Part shown: in pieces, positions 8,166 to 15,150 of the stretch
Numbering within the stretch: the first letter of the stretch is position 1
Layout: each line of letters opens with the position of its first letter
Source: Streptomyces sp. NRRL S-337
GTDB taxonomy: Bacteria > Actinomycetota > Actinomycetes > Streptomycetales > Streptomycetaceae
Direction of reading: 5' to 3'
Length of the DNA stretch: 64,000 nucleotides
NCBI RefSeq assembly: GCF_000720175.1
Contig: NZ_JOIX01000023.1
Span: 38,745-102,744, forward strand
The notes under the pieces: generated by a model
What the model was told of the DNA's origin: nothing
Seen by the model: the letters and a program-made list of their open reading frames with translations, nothing else
Databases searched by the model: none
Program-made: the position numbers and the translations under genes

Positions 8166-8681
8166 ATGGAGGAGGATCACGGAGGAGCATCGCGGAGGAT
8201 GATCGTGGCGGTCAGCGAGGCGGATCTGCTCAAGGCCGGGGATGCCCGGTTGTTGGAGCTCTTCCGCGAAAGCCCGCCCGGCGACATTCCCGCGGGGCCA
8301 CTGGAGGGCACGGCCATCGTCCGGTGGGGAGGCGCCAAGGTGGCCCGGTCGCTCGCCCGGCTGGTGCGCCTGGCCGTGTGGCGGGGCAAGGTCTTCGAGC
8401 AGGGCTACGTGAGCAATCGACTGACCACGTTCGACATTCTCGCCATCGTCGCCCAGGTCTACCGAGGGCCGAGCCTGCTGGACGACCGGGAGTGCATCGT
8501 CGTCGACTACTCGAAGATCTCCCTGGCGGCCCGCGGTATTCGCGACGAAATCCGCGAAGTCGGCCCGGGGCTGTACCTGGGCGTGGTGTGGCTGTTCGGG
8601 TACCGGGCCGGCTGGTTCTCGCTGCGCGTACCGGAAGTCGGCGAACCACGACCGGCCGGCACCGAGAAGAGAGCCGGATAA
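8166..8681 (+). CDS. conserved hypothetical protein (171 aa)
   Basis: ATG at 8166 has AGGAGG six bases upstream; the overlapping ATG at 8160 is too close to it. The protein is soluble with alternating strand-like stretches: GTAIVRWGGAKVARSLARLV, KVFEQGYVSNRLTTFDI, YRGPSLLDDRECIVVDYSK, and a C-terminal GPGLYLGVVWLFG. This pattern (a repeated beta-rich barrel with a VDYS motif) recurs in uncharacterised actinobacterial proteins as far as I recall; I cannot assign a function. It is flanked on both sides by tandem repeats and ends at a terminator facing the symporter gene. Confidence 0.75.
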   Translation: MEEDHGGASRRMIVAVSEADLLKAGDARLLELFRESPPGDIPAGPLEGTAIVRWGGAKVARSLARLVRLAVWRGKVFEQGYVSNRLTTFDILAIVAQVYRGPSLLDDRECIVVDYSKISLAARGIRDEIREVGPGLYLGVVWLFGYRAGWFSLRVPEVGEPRPAGTEKRAG

Positions 8682-8710
8682 CCCAGCCGGACAACCCGCC
8701 GGCCAGTTCC

Positions 8711-8766
8711 GTGACCGGTTCATTCGGTGACCGGTTCGCTCTGCGACCGGTTCGTTCCGTGACCGG
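8711..8766. repeat. 16-bp tandem repeat, 3.5 copies
   Basis: Units begin GTGACCGGTTC and recur every 16 bases, ending just before the terminator at 8776. Confidence 0.75.
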
Positions 8767-8775
8767 CAGGAACGC

Positions 8776-8808
8776 CTGCGCCCCGACCTCAAGGAGATCG
8801 GGGCGCAG
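8776..8808. terminator. bidirectional terminator
   Basis: Perfect 11-bp arms CTGCGCCCCGA and TCGGGGCGCAG with an 11-base loop, between two converging genes. Confidence 0.8.
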
Positions 8809-8826
8809 CCGGAAGACAAGCTCAGG

Positions 8827-10185
8827 CTATGCCGCAGCCGGCACGGAGAGCTGCTCCTCCGCGCCCTCAGCAGTGGCCGAGCCCAGGCTGATGCTCTTCG
8901 CGCTGTTGTACGCCTCGCGGTCCAGGATCTTTTCCTTGGCGGAGACCAGGATCGGGATGACCGACTGACCGGCGACGTTGGTGGCCGTCCGCATCATGTC
9001 CAGGATCGGGTCGATGGCCATCAGCAGGCCGACGCCCTCCAGGGGCAGGCCCAGGGTGGAGAGGGTCAGGGTCAGCATGACCGTCGCGCCGGTGAGGCCG
9101 GCGGTGGCGGCCGAGCCGATGACGGAGACGAACGCGATCAGGATGTAGTCGCCGACGGCGAGGTGGACGTCGAAGATCTGGGCGATGAAGATCGCGGCGA
9201 TCGCCGGGTAGATCGAGGCGCAGCCGTCCATCTTGGTCGTCGAGCCGAACGGCACCGCGAAGGAGGCGTACTCGCGCGGCACGCCGAGGCGCTCGGTGAC
9301 CTGCTGGGTGACCGGCATGGTGCCGACCGAGGAGCGGGAGACGAAGGCCAGCTGGATGGCGGGCCAGGCGCCGCGGAAGAACTGCAGCGGGTTGGCCTTG
9401 GCGACGGTCGCCAGCAGCAGCGGGTAGACGCCGAAGAGGACGATCGCGCAGCCGACGTAGATGTCGACGGTGAAGGTCGCGTACTTGCCGATCAGGTTCC
9501 AGCCGTACGTGGCGATGGCGTTGCCGATGAGGCCGACGGTGCCGATCGGGGCGAGGCGGATGACCCACCACAGGGCCTTCTGCAGCAGTTCGAGGACCGA
9601 GCGGCTGAGCCGCAGGACCGGCTCGGCCTTCTCGCCGAGCTGGAGCGCGGCGATACCGGCGACGGCCGCCATGAAGACGATCTGCAGGACGTTCAGCTCG
9701 GTGAAGGGGGTGATGACGTCCGTCGGGACGATGCCGGTCAGGAAGTCGATCCAGGAGCCGGCGTGCTCGGGGAGCTTGCCGTCCTTGGGGGTGAGGCCGG
9801 TGCCCGCGCCGGGGTGGGTGAGCAGGCCGATGGCCAGGCCGATCGCCACCGCGATCAGCGACGTGGCCATGAACCACAGCAGGGTGCGGGTGGCGAGCCG
9901 CGCGGCGTTGTTGACCTGCCGCAGGTTGGTGATCGACACCAGGATCGCGAAGAACACCAGCGGGGCGACGGCCAGCTTCAGCAGCTGGACGAAGAGGTCG
10001 CCGATGTGCTGGAGCGTCGAGGTGAGCCAGCCGAGGTCATTGCTCTTGGCTATCCAGCCGAGCAGCACACCCAGGGCGAGACCCGCCAGGATCTGGGCCC
10101 AGAACGGGACCTTGGGTATGCGGGAGGACCTCGGCGTCTTCGTGGACGACTCGGACGGCGCGGACGACGTGGACAACGGACACAC
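8827..10185 (-). CDS. DAACS-family Na+/H+ symporter, probable cystine (TcyP-like) or dicarboxylate/glutamate transporter
   Basis: About 452 residues, multi-spanning, of the dicarboxylate/amino acid:cation symporter family. Near residues 280-330 it has SSVGTMPVTQQ and KMDGCASIYPA, where glutamate/C4-dicarboxylate carriers usually have a serine-rich loop and NMDG. The SVGT-PVT plus MxGCAxIYPA pattern is closer to what I recall of TcyP-type cystine carriers. Start: GTG 10185 has GGAG immediately adjacent, which is too close; TTG 10176 is eight bases from that site and equally possible. A cysteine-rich leader ORF 95 bases upstream supports a sulfur role (inference). Confidence 0.88.
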   Translation of the reverse strand: MCPLSTSSAPSESSTKTPRSSRIPKVPFWAQILAGLALGVLLGWIAKSNDLGWLTSTLQHIGDLFVQLLKLAVAPLVFFAILVSITNLRQVNNAARLATRTLLWFMATSLIAVAIGLAIGLLTHPGAGTGLTPKDGKLPEHAGSWIDFLTGIVPTDVITPFTELNVLQIVFMAAVAGIAALQLGEKAEPVLRLSRSVLELLQKALWWVIRLAPIGTVGLIGNAIATYGWNLIGKYATFTVDIYVGCAIVLFGVYPLLLATVAKANPLQFFRGAWPAIQLAFVSRSSVGTMPVTQQVTERLGVPREYASFAVPFGSTTKMDGCASIYPAIAAIFIAQIFDVHLAVGDYILIAFVSVIGSAATAGLTGATVMLTLTLSTLGLPLEGVGLLMAIDPILDMMRTATNVAGQSVIPILVSAKEKILDREAYNSAKSISLGSATAEGAEEQLSVPAAA

Positions 10186-10261
10186 TCCGGGAACAGGTAA
10201 GACATCGGGAAAAGGCGTGAAAAAGCGCCAGGAGGTCCGTACGGAAGAGGCAGGATCTCCG

Positions 10262-10287
10262 GCCGCTGGATGAGGTCGTTCAGCGGC
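10262..10287 (-). promoter_or_regulatory. stem-loop overlapping the leader-peptide stop codon
   Basis: GCCGCTG and CAGCGGC pair as 7-bp arms with a 12-base loop, covering the last codons and stop of the leader ORF. A ribosome stalled at the Cys codons or terminating here would affect its folding, as expected of an attenuator. Confidence 0.45.
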
Positions 10288-10384
10288 GACGACAGGCCGC
10301 GGACATACAGCGGCAAAGATCGACGTGCAGGCGCACCACGAGCGGAACGCTCATGGGGGACGAGGGCGCAGCTGCTGTCTTCAT
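10280..10384 (-). CDS. putative cysteine-responsive leader peptide (34 aa, Cys-rich C-terminus)
   Basis: A 35-codon ORF ending with the motif VRLHVDLCRCMSAACRRR, with three Cys at residues 24, 26 and 31. That signature (HVDLCR...SAxCRR) matches the short leader peptides that precede sulfur-assimilation and cysteine genes in actinobacteria; in mycobacteria similar leaderless polycysteine ORFs act as cysteine-responsive attenuators (established). The ATG at 10384 has no ribosome site but lies seven bases past a TAACGT -10 box, so the mRNA may be leaderless. An internal ATG at 10354 is the alternative. It precedes the DAACS symporter on the same strand. Confidence 0.75.
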   Translation of the reverse strand: MKTAAAPSSPMSVPLVVRLHVDLCRCMSAACRRR

Positions 10385-10391
10385 GGCAAGT

Positions 10392-10421
10392 ACGTTAACA
10401 CTCGAACTTTGAGGAACCCAA
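10392..10421 (-). promoter_or_regulatory. promoter for the leader peptide and symporter
   Basis: TTGGGT (10416-10421) and TAACGT (10392-10397) on the minus strand with an 18-base spacer. The predicted start site falls on or next to the ATG of the leader ORF. Confidence 0.55.
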
Positions 10422-10439
10422 AGAAAATCTTTGGGTTCC
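10413..10439. promoter_or_regulatory. 12-bp perfect inverted repeat overlapping the -35 region
   Basis: GGAACCCAAAGA, a three-base loop, then TCTTTGGGTTCC. It is AT-richer than its surroundings, has no T tract, and covers the -35 box of the leader promoter, so an operator is likelier than a terminator. Confidence 0.6.
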
Positions 10440-10485
10440 ATGGAGGTTCCCCGGGGAGCCGGCAACGGAACGGGCGTCAACAACG

Positions 10486-10534
10486 CGGCAGGCGCCGGTC
10501 CGTGGCGGGAAGCTCCACGGACCGGCGCCTGCCG
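10486..10534 (-). terminator. strong hairpin terminator after the DUF4229 gene
   Basis: Perfect 20-bp arms (CGGCAGGCGCCGGTCCGTGG and its complement) with a nine-base loop. It insulates the symporter promoter from the upstream DUF4229 gene. Confidence 0.85.
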
Positions 10535-10620
10535 GACGGATGAGGGGGCGTGAGGTGTCTCACTGCCGCGGGGTGTCTTACGGCCGCGGGCGCCGGTGAG
10601 GTCGGCGCCGGGCGGCGGGG

Positions 10621-10911
10621 TCAGACGAGGTCGTCCTCCTGGCCCGCGTTGGCCGCGATGCGCTCGCGCTGGCGGTCGACCTTGGCGACGATCTGCTCGG
10701 ACATCGCGTCCCGCTGCTTGCGCAGCAGAACGAAGCTGAGCGGCGCGGAGATCACGATGGCGAGCAGCAGCATCCAGACGGTGTTCGACGCGCCGACCGC
10801 GAGCGGGATGATCCCGAAGTAGGCCAGCGCCCACACCACCGCGAAGCAGGCGACGAACAGGCCGAGGCGAAGGGCGGTGTAGCGGAGCGTGGCGAACTTG
10901 TGGCTACTCAC
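10621..10911 (-). CDS. DUF4229 domain small membrane protein
   Basis: 96 residues from GTG 10911. Two hydrophobic segments (about residues 13-35, LGLFVACFAVVWALAYFGII, and 43-62, TVWMLLLAIVISAPLSFVLL) are followed by a charged cytosolic helix, RKQRDAMSEQIVAKVDRQRE. This is the usual layout of the DUF4229 family, common beside menaquinone genes in Streptomyces. Function unknown. It lies downstream of mqnE on the same strand with a 120-base gap, ends at a strong terminator, and may share the mqnE transcript. Confidence 0.85.
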   Translation of the reverse strand: MSSHKFATLRYTALRLGLFVACFAVVWALAYFGIIPLAVGASNTVWMLLLAIVISAPLSFVLLRKQRDAMSEQIVAKVDRQRERIAANAGQEDDLV

Positions 10912-11031
10912 GGACGGGACCTTCTTCTCAACGGCAACCGAAAGGGTCGCCTCCAGTCAAGCACAGCGGCAGGGGCGATCTTCCGGGCCCCTGCCGCATG
11001 CCATCGGGCGCTTGCCCTGCGCCTGTCGTGC

Positions 11032-12207
11032 TCAGACGCGCATCGGCTGGGGCGACTCGCGGCGGTCCGGGTCCGGGCCCGGGTACTCGCGGATCGCCTC
11101 GTAGCGGGTGTTGCGCTCGACGGGACGGAAACCGGCGTCGCGGATCAGCTCCAGCAGGTCCTCGCGGGTCAGCTTGTTCGGCGTGCCGTAGTTGTCCGCG
11201 TCGTGCGTGATCTTGTACTCGACGACCGAGCCGTCCATGTCGTCCGCGCCGTGCTGCAGGGCGAGCTGGGTGGTCTGCAGGCCGTGCATCACCCAGAAGC
11301 ACTTGACGTGCGGGACGTTGTCGAAGAGGAGGCGGGAGACCGCGAAGACCTTCAGCGCCTCGGCACCGGTGGCCATGGTCGTGCGCGCCTGGAGGCGGTT
11401 GCGGACCTTGCCGTCCTGCATGTCGACGAAGTCGTGCTGGTAGCGCAGCGGAATGAAGACCTGGAAACCGCCGGTCTCGTCCTGGAGTTCACGCAGCCGC
11501 AGCACGTGGTCGACGCGGTGCCGGGGCTCCTCGATGTGGCCGTAGAGCATCGTCGAGGGGGTCTTGAGGCCCTTCTCGTGCGCCAGGCGGTGGATCCGCG
11601 ACCAGTCCTCCCAGTGGGTGCGGTGGTCGACGATGTGCTGCCGGACCTCCCAGTCGAAGATCTCGGCGCCGCCGCCGGTGAGCGACTCCAGCCCGGCGTC
11701 GATCAGCTCGTCGAGGATTTCCGAGGCGGACAGGCCCGAGATGGTCTCGAAGTGGTGGATCTCGGTCGCCGTGAACGCCTTGAGGGAGACGTTCGGCAGC
11801 GCCTTCTTCAACTCGCGCAGTGAGCGCGGGTAGTAGCGCCACGGAAGGGTCGGGTGCAGGCCGTTGACGATGTGCAGCTCGGTGAGGTTCTCGTTCTCCA
11901 TCGCCTTGGCGAGGCGGACGGCCTCCTCGATGCGCATCGTGTACGCGTCCTTCTCGCCCGGCTTGCGCTGGAAGGAGCAGTACGCGCAGGAGGCGGTGCA
12001 CACGTTCGTCATGTTGAGGTGACGGTTGACGTTGAAGTGGACGACGTCACCGTTCTTGCGGGTGCGCACCTCGTGGGCGAGACCGCCCAGCCAGGCCAGG
12101 TCGTCGGACTCGTAGAGGGCGATGCCGTCCTCGCGGGTCAGCCGCTCCCCGGCGTGGACCTTCGCCTCCAGCTCACGCTTGAGGCCCACATCCATCGACG
12201 CAGCCAT
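11032..12207 (-). CDS. mqnE: aminofutalosine synthase (radical SAM, menaquinone pathway)
   Basis: About 391 residues. It condenses an enolpyruvyl-benzoate with SAM to give 6-amino-6-deoxyfutalosine in the futalosine route to menaquinone. The radical SAM cluster motif is C70-x3-C74-x2-C77 (CTASCAYC), followed by ELHIVNGLHPTLPW and LTGGGAEIFDWEVR, conserved in MqnE. ATG at 12207 has GGGAGG upstream; the frame extends further but overlaps the Lrp gene. The neighbours ubiX, mqnP and mqnL belong to the same pathway or its cofactor supply. Confidence 0.95.
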   Translation of the reverse strand: MAASMDVGLKRELEAKVHAGERLTREDGIALYESDDLAWLGGLAHEVRTRKNGDVVHFNVNRHLNMTNVCTASCAYCSFQRKPGEKDAYTMRIEEAVRLAKAMENENLTELHIVNGLHPTLPWRYYPRSLRELKKALPNVSLKAFTATEIHHFETISGLSASEILDELIDAGLESLTGGGAEIFDWEVRQHIVDHRTHWEDWSRIHRLAHEKGLKTPSTMLYGHIEEPRHRVDHVLRLRELQDETGGFQVFIPLRYQHDFVDMQDGKVRNRLQARTTMATGAEALKVFAVSRLLFDNVPHVKCFWVMHGLQTTQLALQHGADDMDGSVVEYKITHDADNYGTPNKLTREDLLELIRDAGFRPVERNTRYEAIREYPGPDPDRRESPQPMRV

Positions 12208-12321
12208 CCGGTCGCCTCCCAGTCTCTGCCGTATCTGTGCCGACCCGCGGCACGGTCTCGGTGCCGGAAACGGGCTTCGTCGAGCGTACTCCCCCGTAAT
12301 CGGCGCGGACGGGGCGCCCTT

Positions 12322-12359
12322 GGCGAGTCCGGGGCCGGGGCGGCCCCCGGTGGCTCGCT
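12322..12359 (-). terminator. hairpin after the Lrp-type gene
   Basis: GCGAG...CTCGC outer and CCGGGGCC/GGCCCCCGG inner pairing with one bulge, just past the regulator's stop and before mqnE. Confidence 0.5.
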
Positions 12360-12383
12360 CGGCCCCGCCCCACTCGCCCCGTC

Positions 12384-12842
12384 CTACTCGGCCTCTTCGG
12401 GCAGTTCCCCGACGCGGTTCTCCCACTTGGTGGACAGCACGATCGTGGTGCGCGTACGGGAGACGCCCTTGGTGCCGGACAGCCGCCGGATGGTGCGCTC
12501 CAGCCCGTCGACGTCACCGACCCGCACCTTGAGCATGTACGAGTCGTCGCCCGCGATGAACCAGCAGTCCTCGATCTCTTCGAGGTCGCGCAGCCGGCGG
12601 GCGACGTCCTCGTGGTCGGCCGCGTCCGACAGCGAGATGCCGACCAGGGCGGTGACGCCGAGGCCGAGCGAGGCGGCGTTGACCGTCGCGCGGTAACCGG
12701 TGATCACTCCGGCCGCTTCGAGGCGGTTGATCCGGTCGGTGACGCTGGGCCCGGAGAGGCCGACGAGCCGGCCGAGCTCCGCGTACGAGGCCCGGCCGTT
12801 CTCGCGCAGTGCCTGGATGAGCTGCCTATCCACCGCGTCCAT
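12384..12842 (-). CDS. Lrp/AsnC family transcriptional regulator
   Basis: 152 residues. An N-terminal HTH (LIQALRENGRASYAELGRLV, then GLSGPSVTDRINRLEAAGVI) is followed by the RAM/ligand domain with CWFIAGDDSYMLKVRVGDVD. These proteins form octamers and sense amino acids. It lies between a menaquinone gene and a divergent 44-residue ORF, so it may control that ORF, itself, or mqnE. The ligand is not deducible. Confidence 0.93.
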   Translation of the reverse strand: MDAVDRQLIQALRENGRASYAELGRLVGLSGPSVTDRINRLEAAGVITGYRATVNAASLGLGVTALVGISLSDAADHEDVARRLRDLEEIEDCWFIAGDDSYMLKVRVGDVDGLERTIRRLSGTKGVSRTRTTIVLSTKWENRVGELPEEAE

Positions 12843-12886
12843 GCCCTCAAGCCTTCCAATCTTTACGCAATTTCGAGTTCTGCATG

Positions 12887-12892
12887 TAGAAT
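12887..12892 (+). promoter_or_regulatory. -10-like TAGAAT for the small divergent ORF
   Basis: TAGAAT in an AT-rich stretch 70 bases before the GTG at 12962; a TTTACG -35-like hexamer lies 19 bases upstream. The Lrp protein probably binds this shared region. Confidence 0.35.
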
Positions 12893-12961
12893 CTAAGGCA
12901 CACAGGGCCTAGTCCCTGCGATTTTCAAGCGATCAAAGACGATCTCACAGGAGTTGTCACC

Positions 12962-13096
12962 GTGTACTCGATCGAGATGGCCTACGCCCGCATGCGCGAG
13001 CTGCAGGACCAGGCCAATCGTTCACGTGCCCACAAGCCCGCCGAGCCGCGGGCCCGGCGCCGCTTCGGGCGCGCCGCCGCGGCGAAGAAGCGCTAA
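12962..13096 (+). CDS. small basic hypothetical protein (44 aa)
   Basis: GTG at 12962 with AGGAG upstream (CAGGAGTTGTCACC). The product begins YSIEMAYARMRELQDQANRS, a predicted amphipathic helix, and ends with a strongly basic tail (RARRRFGRAAAAKKR). It resembles the tiny helical proteins found beside regulators in Streptomyces, but I cannot name a family. Its stop overlaps the ubiX stop on the other strand by four bases. It is divergent from the Lrp gene, so it is a plausible Lrp target. Confidence 0.65.
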   Translation: MYSIEMAYARMRELQDQANRSRAHKPAEPRARRRFGRAAAAKKR

Positions 13097-13842
13097 GGAG
13101 CGTCCGGGGCCTCCTCCTCGTCCTTGGAGCCACCCCGAAGCTCCCCCTCCCAACGCCGGTACAACCCGTGCGGCACCTCCGCCGCATCGAGCACCCGGCC
13201 CGCGACGAAATCCACCAGATCCTGGATGTGCGTCGCTCCCGCATAGAACGCCGGCGAGGCGGGCAGCACGATCGCGCCCGCCTCGTCGAGCGTCACCAGA
13301 TGCTTCAGCGTCGGACCGTTCAGCGGAGTCTCCCGCACCGCCACCACCAGCCGACGCCGCTCCTTGAGCGTCACGCTCGCCACCCGCTGCAGCAGGTCCT
13401 TCGACAGCCCCAGCGCCACCCCGGCCACGCACGCCGTACTGGCGGGGACGATCAGCATCCCCTTCACCGGGTACGACCCCGACGACGGCCCCGCCGCCAG
13501 GTCTCCGGCCGCCCAGTAGCGCACCCGCGCCAGCTCCGCGTCCGTCACCGGAAACGTCCCCGGCTTCCCGTCCGCCCCGCGCGCCAGCCATTCCCGCAGG
13601 TCAGCACGCCAATGCGCGTCCCGGAAGGCGATCTTGGTCTCATCCAGCAACGTCAACCGCGACGCCCGGCTCACAACCAGGTCCACCGCCTCACCGGCAG
13701 CGAGCAGCCCCCGCAACACGGACGCCGCATACGGCGTCCCGGACGCCCCGGAGACCCCGACGACCCAGGGCCGACGGCGCTCGGCGCCCTTGCGACCCGT
13801 GTCGTGACTGGCGTTGCTGGTGTTGTTGTGCGGCGGCTCCAC
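13093..13842 (-). CDS. ubiX: flavin prenyltransferase UbiX
   Basis: 249 residues. It makes prenylated FMN, the cofactor of UbiD-type decarboxylases such as the MqnL protein encoded nearby. Signature motifs: GVSGASGTPYAASVLRGL (FMN-binding Rossmann start), DLAAGPSSGSYPVKGMLIVP, and CVAGVALGLSKDLLQRVASVTLKERR, followed by RETPLN. About 28 residues of N-terminal extension precede the core. Genomic pairing with mqnL supports the role. Confidence 0.93.
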   Translation of the reverse strand: MEPPHNNTSNASHDTGRKGAERRRPWVVGVSGASGTPYAASVLRGLLAAGEAVDLVVSRASRLTLLDETKIAFRDAHWRADLREWLARGADGKPGTFPVTDAELARVRYWAAGDLAAGPSSGSYPVKGMLIVPASTACVAGVALGLSKDLLQRVASVTLKERRRLVVAVRETPLNGPTLKHLVTLDEAGAIVLPASPAFYAGATHIQDLVDFVAGRVLDAAEVPHGLYRRWEGELRGGSKDEEEAPDAP

Positions 13843-13980
13843 GCATCGAGCCTATCCGGCGGAACCAGGAACCCGGTCACGGCCGTTCTTAGCTCTGAGG
13901 TGGGGGCCGAGCGGGCGCGGAACGGGCAACCGCGACGGCTGCCGGACGACCGACGGACGGGCAGCGAGGGCGGGAAGGCG

Positions 13981-14037
13981 GGCAGGATGACGGGGAGGCG
14001 GGCAGGATGACGGGGAGGCGGGCAGGGATGACGGGGA
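13981..14037. repeat. 20-bp tandem repeat, about 2.8 copies
   Basis: Unit GGCAGGATGACGGGGAGGCG. Each copy supplies an AGG-rich site and an ATG, so the array duplicates candidate starts for the rhomboid gene. Confidence 0.75.
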
Positions 14038-14657
14038 CGGGACGAACTGCGATGCGACAGGACCGGGCGAAGCTGACCACGTGCCTGGCGCTGATGCTGG
14101 GCTGGGTCGCGCTGCTCTGGCTGCTGGAAGGCGTCGACGTCCTCACCAGCGGCGCACTGGACACCTTCGGCATAGAGCCGCGCGAGCCCTCCGAGCTCGT
14201 CGACGTCGTACCGGCCGCCTTCCTCCACTTCGGCTTCGGCCACCTGGCCGCCAACACCCTGCCGTTGCTGCTGCTCGGCCTCCTCGCCGCCCTGCGCAGC
14301 GGCATCCGCCGCTTCCTGGCCGTCGTGCTCCTGATCACCCTGGTCAGCGGTCTGGGCGTGTGGCTCACCGCCGCCACCGGCAGCAACACCGCGGGCGCCT
14401 CCGGCGTGATCTTCGGCCTCTTCGGCTACCTCCTGGTGCGCGGCTTCATCGAGCGCTCCGCCCTTGACATCGTCATCGGCCTCGCCGTCGGCGCGGTCTA
14501 CGGCTCGATCCTCTGGGGCGCCCTCCCCATGACCGCCGGCCAGGTCAGCTGGCAGGCCCACCTCTTCGGCCTCCTGGGCGGCATCACCGCAGCCTTCACC
14601 CTCCGCACCCGCCCGCACCCCGCCCTCCCGGGCCCCTCGCTCCCCACGAACATCTAG
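14007..14657 (+). CDS. rhomboid family intramembrane serine protease
   Basis: About 216 residues, six hydrophobic segments. The rhomboid features are HFGFGHLAANTLPLLLLG (HxxxN region), the catalytic GASGVIFGLFGYLL with its Ser, and WQAHLFGLLGG with the catalytic His. Three in-frame starts are possible: ATG 14007 and 14028, both inside the tandem repeat and each with GGAGG at eight or nine bases, and ATG 14052 just before the first charged segment. The stop is TAG, and the frame stays open beyond it into an NTF2-like sequence. Substrate unknown. Confidence 0.88.
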   Translation: MTGRRAGMTGTGRTAMRQDRAKLTTCLALMLGWVALLWLLEGVDVLTSGALDTFGIEPREPSELVDVVPAAFLHFGFGHLAANTLPLLLLGLLAALRSGIRRFLAVVLLITLVSGLGVWLTAATGSNTAGASGVIFGLFGYLLVRGFIERSALDIVIGLAVGAVYGSILWGALPMTAGQVSWQAHLFGLLGGITAAFTLRTRPHPALPGPSLPTNI

Positions 14658-15131
14658 GGCGCGGCTCCGGCGTCACACGCCGGGCCTCCCGGCTGGAGGA
14701 CGCCAGCCTCATCCGGCGCGAACCGGACCCCGCCGACCGGGACCCGCACCGGCATCGAGGCCGCCCTGACCGACCTGCTCTTCAACGGCGACCTCACCCT
14801 GCAGGAGGCAGCCGACCGCGACTTCGCCCCCGAGTACCGTCAGCGCACCGACGGGCAGTGGGCGGACCGCACCGAGTTCCTGGAGCACATCGCCCACCTG
14901 CGCACCCTCGTCGCCGACGGCCACGTCGAGATCCACGAGGAGCTGTACGACGGCAGCAAGTACGCCGACCGGCACACCGCCCACCTCACGAAGAAGGACG
15001 GCACGAGCGTGCGGATGGAGGTCTACGTCTTCGCCGACCTGGCAGCGGACGGCCGCTTCCGCCGCATCGAGGAGACCACCCTGCTGCTCCAGGGCTCCAG
15101 CGCCGACCGCACCATGGGCAGCGCCCGCTAA
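14658..15131 (+). pseudogene. NTF2/SnoaL-like reading frame lacking a standard start codon
   Basis: From the rhomboid TAG the same frame is open to TAA at 15129-15131. It reads GIEAALTDLLFNGDLTLQEA, DFAPEYRQRTDGQWADRTEF, then DGTSVRMEVYVFADLAADGR and RRIEETTLLLQGSS, a recognisable SnoaL/NTF2-like ketosteroid-isomerase-fold domain. No ATG, GTG or TTG occurs in frame before the conserved region; the first is a GTG in the last third. A GGAGGA sits at 14695-14700 but is followed only by ATC or CTG codons. Either the start was lost, a rare start is used, or the TAG is read through. Confidence 0.6.
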
Positions 15132-15150
15132 CGGCTCACGCCGGGGCCGT

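Noticed and set aside
7721..8167. Collagen-like Gly-Pro ORF on the minus strand
   Set aside because: An effect of 9-bp DNA periodicity; it overlaps the MarR 3' end and has no ribosome site.
10621..10834. Extended minus ORF from 10834 through the terminator into the leader peptide
   Set aside because: It is out of frame with DUF4229 over 10621-10834 and crosses a 20-bp terminator; only its last 35 codons have a promoter and signature.
14709..14984. 91-residue Val/Gly-rich minus ORF
   Set aside because: Antisense shadow of the NTF2-like frame.
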